Source: UBA1724 sp963611685 (lineage in GTDB: Bacteria; Verrucomicrobiota; Lentisphaeria; Oligosphaerales; Oligosphaeraceae). Taken from it: a stretch of 7,728 bases of DNA. Each line of letters opens with the position of its first letter. Within the stretch, counting starts at the first letter, position 1. The notes below the pieces were generated by a model. That model was not told the DNA's origin. It saw only the letters and a list, made by a program, of their open reading frames with translations, and ran no database searches. The stretch lies in contig CAVDSU010000107.1 in NCBI GenBank assembly GCA_963611685.1, positions 1 through 7,728 of the forward strand. The letters run 5' to 3'. Below are positions 5,942 to 7,728 of this stretch, piece after piece. Made by a program: the position numbers and the translations under genes.

Positions 5942-5946
5942 TTTTC

Positions 5947-5981
5947 GAAAAAGGAGGAGGGAGGAAGGAGGAAGGAGGAAG
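5947..5981. repeat. Polypurine tract with repeated GGAGGA/GGAAGGA units
   Basis: Thirty-five consecutive purines begin six bases after the peptidase stop codon. They contain AAAAAGGAGGA followed by repeated GGAGGAAG units. The tract is the reverse complement of the pattern at 1-42. It holds several perfect Shine-Dalgarno-like GGAGG words but no start codon follows, so it does not serve translation. It may be a low-complexity repeat of this genome or a triplex-forming tract. Confidence 0.6.
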
Positions 5982-5989
5982 TTAGGCCA

Positions 5990-6077
5990 GGGTTTCGCAG
6001 GCGAAACCCCGCGCCGGGAAGACCCGGCGCGTGCGTTGTGCGCGCCCGAATTGGCGCGCAATACCGCCAATCGGCGG
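5990..6077. repeat. Cluster of four consecutive perfect hairpins
   Basis: Four inverted repeats follow one another: GGGTTTCGC/GCGAAACCC (5990-6009, 9 bp), GCGCCGGG/CCCGGCGC around AAGA (6011-6030, 8 bp), TGCGCGCC/GGCGCGCA around CGAATT (6039-6060, 8 bp) and CCGCC/GGCGG around AATC (6064-6077, 5 bp). The arms have no mismatches. The last one continues into GGCGGAAGAGCGC, which recurs inverted at 7503-7524. No T-tract follows any of them. If transcribed from 5432-5941 they would form a highly structured 3' end. Confidence 0.75.
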
Positions 6078-6085
6078 AAGAGCGC
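6064..6085 (+). repeat. Dispersed 22-nt hairpin module, copy 1
   Basis: CCGCC-AATC-GGCGGAAGAGCGC matches the reverse complement of 7503-7524 at 18 of 22 positions. All four differences fall in the loop, so the stem and the GAAGAGCGC tail are conserved while the loop varies. Similarity extends a few more bases on the 3' side (CCGCGGCA against CTGCGGCA). Confidence 0.6.
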
Positions 6086-6101
6086 CCGCGGCATCGCATA
6101 G

Positions 6102-6129
6102 GCTAACCACGAGCTGCTAGCCACGAGCT
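6102..6129 (+). repeat. 14-bp tandem duplication
   Basis: GCTAACCACGAGCT (6102-6115) is followed directly by GCTAGCCACGAGCT (6116-6129), differing at one base. Related CTAGCCACTAG-type words occur on the other strand near 7461-7487. This is probably a slippage product within the intergenic repeat region. Confidence 0.65.
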
Positions 6130-6141
6130 GCCAATGGGGGC

Positions 6142-6195
6142 GGGGGCTTCTCCCCAGTCCTTTGGATATCCCCCCACTAGGACCGCTCTGCGGCG
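6142..6195 (+). repeat. Dispersed intergenic repeat, copy A
   Basis: The 28 bases 6142-6169 match 7589-7616 at 26 positions, including the identical 18-mer CCCCAGTCCTTTGGATAT (6152-6169). The next blocks CCCCAC, TAGG (6178-6181) and TGCGGCG (6189-6195) recur in the same order after copy B. The 5' part GGGG-GCTTCT-CCCC is a small hairpin, as in copy B, where loop bases differ but pairing is kept. Confidence 0.75.
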
Positions 6196-6256
6196 GCGGT
6201 TCTCCTGCCTTCGGAAAAAAGTGCAGACTATTACATATTTGCCGACAGGGTGTTGG

Positions 6257-6303
6257 AATTGTCATGAATTGTCGTTGTGGGGGGGGGTAAATTGTCATGA
6301 ATT
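6257..6303 (+). promoter_or_regulatory. Phased AATTGTC motifs upstream of the pseudopilin promoter (possible operator)
   Basis: AATTGTCATGAATT occurs at 6257-6270 and 6290-6303, and the shorter AATTGTC also at 6268-6274. The three AATTGTC starts are spaced 11 and 22 bp apart, so all would face the same side of the helix. A run of nine G (6279-6287) lies between. The block ends 25 bp before the -35 element. This looks like an activator- or repressor-binding array; the factor is unknown. Confidence 0.4.
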
Positions 6304-6328
6304 TTTTGAATTTTTTTCTTGTGTGCTC

Positions 6329-6358
6329 TTGTTTTTGGGAATAGAATTTCGATATAAT
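6329..6358 (+). promoter_or_regulatory. Sigma-70 type promoter of the pseudopilin-like gene
   Basis: A perfect TATAAT (6353-6358) lies 18 bp after TTGTTT (6329-6334). The surrounding sequence is strongly AT-rich in contrast to the rest of the window. Transcription would begin near 6365, giving a leader of about 53 nt with a C7 run (6395-6401) and a weak AAGAGA (6407-6412) before the ATG at 6418. Confidence 0.7.
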
Positions 6359-6417
6359 CTTGCTTGATGGTGTTTTGCCATTAAAATTTGTGTTCCCCCC
6401 CAACGTAAGAGAAAACC

Positions 6418-7266
6418 ATGCGTAAATCCTTCACTTTGATTGAATTGCTTGTCGTGATCGCGATCATTGCGATTTTGGCTGCCATGTTGTTGCCTGCCTT
6501 GAGCAAGGCCCGTGAGAAGGCCCGTGCCATCAGCTGCACCAACAACCTGAAGCAGCTGCAGCTGGGCAACATCCTCTATTCCAACGACTACGACGACTAC
6601 CTGCCTCCCATCGCCTTCCGGCAGAACAATGACAAGGCTGGCCAGGGTAGTGCCGCCGACATTTGCGGCGGCTGGATTACCAATTCCGAGATGCTCTTCT
6701 GGTTCACCGTGAATCCCCTCATTCCCGAGGCTCCCATGACGGGCAAGCAGTGGTCTGACAAGGATCCCGCGGCAAACCGCGGCGGCAGTGGTGAGGACAA
6801 GAGCTCCTGGCACAAGGTGACCCTGTGCCCCTCCTGCCCCACTGACCACCGTGTCATGGGTAACATCGGCTACCAGTGCAGCGTCGGCATGAGCTACTCC
6901 CGCATGTGCCTCGAGAATGCCTGGGTTATTGAAGGAAGCAAGTCCGCCAACTGGCACCGTGTCAGCGGCATCAAGTATCCCTCCATCCACGTGAACCTGC
7001 TGGACGGCATCACCCGCCCCGACCTGCGCGCCAACAAGTCCTACGCTTTCGACCGCATCGTCTCCTGCGGCAGCTACCTGTCCAACTACAAGGAGGACTA
7101 CTTCCGCCACAGCCGGATGGTCAATCTGTCCATGAGCGACGGACACGTCGAGACCATGAACATCGACAAGGCCGTCAAGAATAACCCCGACCTGGGCAAG
7201 CAATACGCCACCACCGACTACTACTGGTTCCCCGAACTGGACGTCCCCGGCGGCGAACAGCGCTAA
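6418..7266 (+). CDS. Pseudopilin-like secreted protein with prepilin N-terminus and H-x9-DG motif
   Basis: 282 aa. The N-terminus MRKS-FTLIELLVVIAII is a type IV prepilin signal: a four-residue basic leader, F+1, E5 and a hydrophobic helix to about residue 26. It would be processed by a prepilin peptidase and N-methylated, and sit in the inner membrane or enter a type II secretion-like filament. The residue before the cut is S4 rather than the usual G. Then come SKAREKARAISC (29-40), NLKQLQLGNILYSNDYDDYL (43-62) and a globular domain with CPSC (137-140). Near the C-terminus H231 and D241-G242 form H-x9-DG, in the order HSRMVNLSMSDG, the signature of the large pseudopilin family of Planctomycetes, Verrucomicrobia and Lentisphaerae. 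Members often occur in tens to hundreds of copies and their role is poorly known; roles in surface structures or polysaccharide use have been guessed. The gene has its own promoter and terminator, so it is monocistronic. The first 30 codons are T-rich, the rest strongly C-ending. Confidence 0.93.
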   Translation: MRKSFTLIELLVVIAIIAILAAMLLPALSKAREKARAISCTNNLKQLQLGNILYSNDYDDYLPPIAFRQNNDKAGQGSAADICGGWITNSEMLFWFTVNPLIPEAPMTGKQWSDKDPAANRGGSGEDKSSWHKVTLCPSCPTDHRVMGNIGYQCSVGMSYSRMCLENAWVIEGSKSANWHRVSGIKYPSIHVNLLDGITRPDLRANKSYAFDRIVSCGSYLSNYKEDYFRHSRMVNLSMSDGHVETMNIDKAVKNNPDLGKQYATTDYYWFPELDVPGGEQR

Positions 7267-7310
7267 TCGCTGGCTTCTGCCAACCAAGGCTTGATCGCCA
7301 ATAGCCATAG

Positions 7311-7349
7311 ACGGCCCCTCGGCATAAAACGCCGCAGGGGCCGTTTTTT
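7311..7349 (+). terminator. Strong rho-independent terminator of the pseudopilin-like gene
   Basis: ACGGCCCCT (7311-7319) pairs with AGGGGCCGT (7336-7344). Inside, CGGC (7320-7323) pairs with GCCG (7331-7334) around ATAAAAC, with C7335 bulged. Six T (7344-7349) follow directly. It lies 44 bases after the stop codon. Confidence 0.93.
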
Positions 7350-7414
7350 GTGTTCGTGTCGGCGCTGGCAGGGCAACCGCGCAGCGGCCGCGCGAGACGT
7401 CTTATGGATCCCTG

Positions 7415-7457
7415 CTTGCTGCGTAGCACATCGGTGCGGCGCAGTTTGCGCAGCAAG
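7415..7457. repeat. 9-bp inverted repeat enclosing two smaller hairpins
   Basis: CTTGCTGCG (7415-7423) and CGCAGCAAG (7449-7457) are exact reverse complements. Inside the 25-nt loop, GCAC-ATCG-GTGC (7426-7437) forms a second stem. GCGC-AGTTT-GCGC (7439-7451) could form a third that competes with the outer stem. This gives a branched or switching structure if transcribed; strand and function are unknown. Confidence 0.55.
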
Positions 7458-7502
7458 TGCCTAGTAATTAGCGGCTAGTGGCTAGTCTGCAAGGTGCCGC
7501 AG

Positions 7503-7524
7503 GCGCTCTTCCGCCTACCGGCGG
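7503..7524 (-). repeat. Dispersed 22-nt hairpin module, inverted copy 2
   Basis: The reverse complement reads CCGCC-GGTA-GGCGGAAGAGCGC, equal to the copy at 6064-6085 except for the four loop bases. It lies about 65 bp before repeat copy B; the forward copy lies about 57 bp before copy A. The two modules thus sit at similar distances but in opposite orientation. Confidence 0.6.
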
Positions 7525-7588
7525 TGTGGTGTCGGCTTTGGGGCTGCACTGTAGCTTTATGCGGCTGTGTTATGGGGTGGGGGGTGCG

Positions 7589-7647
7589 GGGGGCTTGCCC
7601 CCAGTCCTTTGGATATTCTCCCCACCCATTAGGGGAGTAGTGCGGCG
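7589..7647 (+). repeat. Dispersed intergenic repeat, copy B
   Basis: It begins with the hairpin GGGGG-CTTG-CCCCC (7589-7602), then the 18-mer CCCCAGTCCTTTGGATAT (7599-7616) identical to copy A, followed by CCCCAC, TAGG (7630-7633) and TGCGGCG (7641-7647) in the same order as copy A. It is preceded by G-rich runs at 7574-7593. Confidence 0.75.
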
Positions 7648-7669
7648 CGTGCCATACCATGGTGCGCGC
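7645..7669. other. 11-bp hairpin within the repeat region
   Basis: GCGCGTGCCAT (7645-7655) pairs with ATGGTGCGCGC (7659-7669) around a 3-nt ACC loop, with two G-T (G-U in RNA) pairs in the middle. The wobble pairs fit an RNA-level structure better than a DNA palindrome. No T-tract follows. Confidence 0.45.
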
Positions 7670-7695
7670 TTGCCTGGCGCGGGTTTTGTAGGAAG

Positions 7696-7727
7696 ATCTC
7701 CAAAGGACGGAGGGGCTTGCGCCCCCC
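7696..7727 (-). repeat. Dispersed intergenic repeat, inverted end C
   Basis: ATCTCCAAAGGAC (7696-7708) matches the reverse complement of 7604-7616 at 12 of 13 positions. It is followed by a G/C hairpin GGGGC-TTGC-GCCCC (7712-7725), as the forward copies are preceded by one. Together with copy B it makes a roughly 140-bp unit bounded by inverted ends. The window ends here, so the outer limit is not visible. Confidence 0.6.
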
Positions 7728-7728
7728 G

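Larger units (their letters stand above)
5942..6328. other. Gene-free, repeat-rich intergenic region
   Basis: No credible gene lies between the stop at 5941 and the promoter at 6329. The region contains, in order, a purine tract with GGAGGAAGGAGG units, four consecutive hairpins, a 14-bp tandem duplication, a copy of a dispersed repeat, and phased AATTGTC motifs flanking a G9 run. Long antisense reading frames across it are composition artefacts. The composition changes sharply near 6225, from GC-rich to AT-rich upstream of the promoter. Confidence 0.7.
7350..7728. other. Gene-free structured repeat region at the window end
   Basis: I see no gene after the terminator at 7349. The region is made of inverted repeats and dispersed repeat copies: a 5-bp hairpin CGCGC/GCGCG (7378-7394), the larger structure at 7414-7460, TAG-rich words at 7461-7487, the inverted 22-nt module at 7503-7524, repeat copy B from 7589, a long hairpin at 7645-7669 and an inverted repeat end at 7696-7727. 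It may continue beyond the window. Confidence 0.6.

Noticed and set aside
5990..6131. CRISPR array
   Set aside because: The hairpins differ in sequence and there is no constant repeat with unique spacers; the 14-bp tandem pair has no spacer.
5321..6403. 360-aa open frame on the - strand
   Set aside because: It crosses the peptidase gene, hairpin cluster and promoter of the pseudopilin gene; the low-complexity and repeat content shows that it is not a gene.
6295..7308. 337-aa open frame on the - strand
   Set aside because: Antisense to the pseudopilin gene, with valine- and glycine-rich shadow composition and no domain.
7588..7728. Insertion sequence or complete transposon
   Set aside because: Inverted ends are present but there is no transposase frame and no target duplication can be seen, as the window ends at the right side. 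I list it as a repeat only.

Overview
The window is a GC-rich stretch of bacterial chromosome with one gene direction throughout. All six protein genes and one tRNA gene that I can support lie on the + strand. The likeliest source is a Lentisphaerota (Victivallis-like) bacterium or a close PVC-superphylum relative. The main reason is the protein at 6418-7266, a pseudopilin-like secreted protein with an FTLIELLVV prepilin start, an NLKQLQ...YSNDYDDYLP block and the C-terminal H-x9-DG signature that is expanded in these phyla. A Gfo/Idh/MocA oxidoreductase and the LPS-core type enzyme fit a Gram-negative PVC bacterium. This assignment is inference from gene content; no marker gene is present.

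Layout. 1-51: pyrimidine-rich direct repeat and a short hairpin. 52-1953: one large protein joining a WaaG-like GT-B glycosyltransferase to a WaaP/Kdo-kinase-like domain, probably acting on the lipopolysaccharide core. 1989-2062: tRNA-Gly(CCC) with encoded CCA and an unusual T-loop. 2186-3193: Gfo/Idh/MocA dehydrogenase. 3279-3779: UPF0102/YraN putative nuclease. 3780-4083: gene-free region with a perfect 12-bp inverted repeat. 4084-5346: NYN (LabA/DUF88-like) domain followed by a LOTUS/OST-HTH-like domain and an unassigned C-terminal region, a predicted RNA-binding protein. 5373-5417: terminator-like hairpin. 5432-5941: small M15-type (LAS family) zinc peptidase-like protein. 5942-6417: repeat- and hairpin-rich intergenic region ending in a good sigma-70 type promoter. 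6418-7266: pseudopilin-like H-x9-DG protein. 7311-7349: strong intrinsic terminator. 7350-7728: gene-free, highly structured repeat region.

The genes do not form an obvious single pathway. They look like separate transcription units: several have their own candidate promoters or are divided by terminator-like hairpins. Envelope biology is the only theme shared by more than one gene (LPS core enzyme, cell-wall peptidase-like protein, secreted pseudopilin), and that link is loose.

The most interesting signals are: the WaaG-WaaP fusion, whose glycosyltransferase half has changed most of the usual donor-site residues; the NYN-LOTUS protein, whose nuclease site looks partly degraded and which has a perfect hairpin upstream; a dispersed intergenic repeat family (boxes near 6142, 7589 and inverted near 7696, plus a 22-nt module near 6064 and inverted near 7503); a run of four back-to-back hairpins at 5990-6077; and helically phased AATTGTC repeats upstream of the pseudopilin promoter. 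I cannot show from sequence alone that any of these forms a new biological system.
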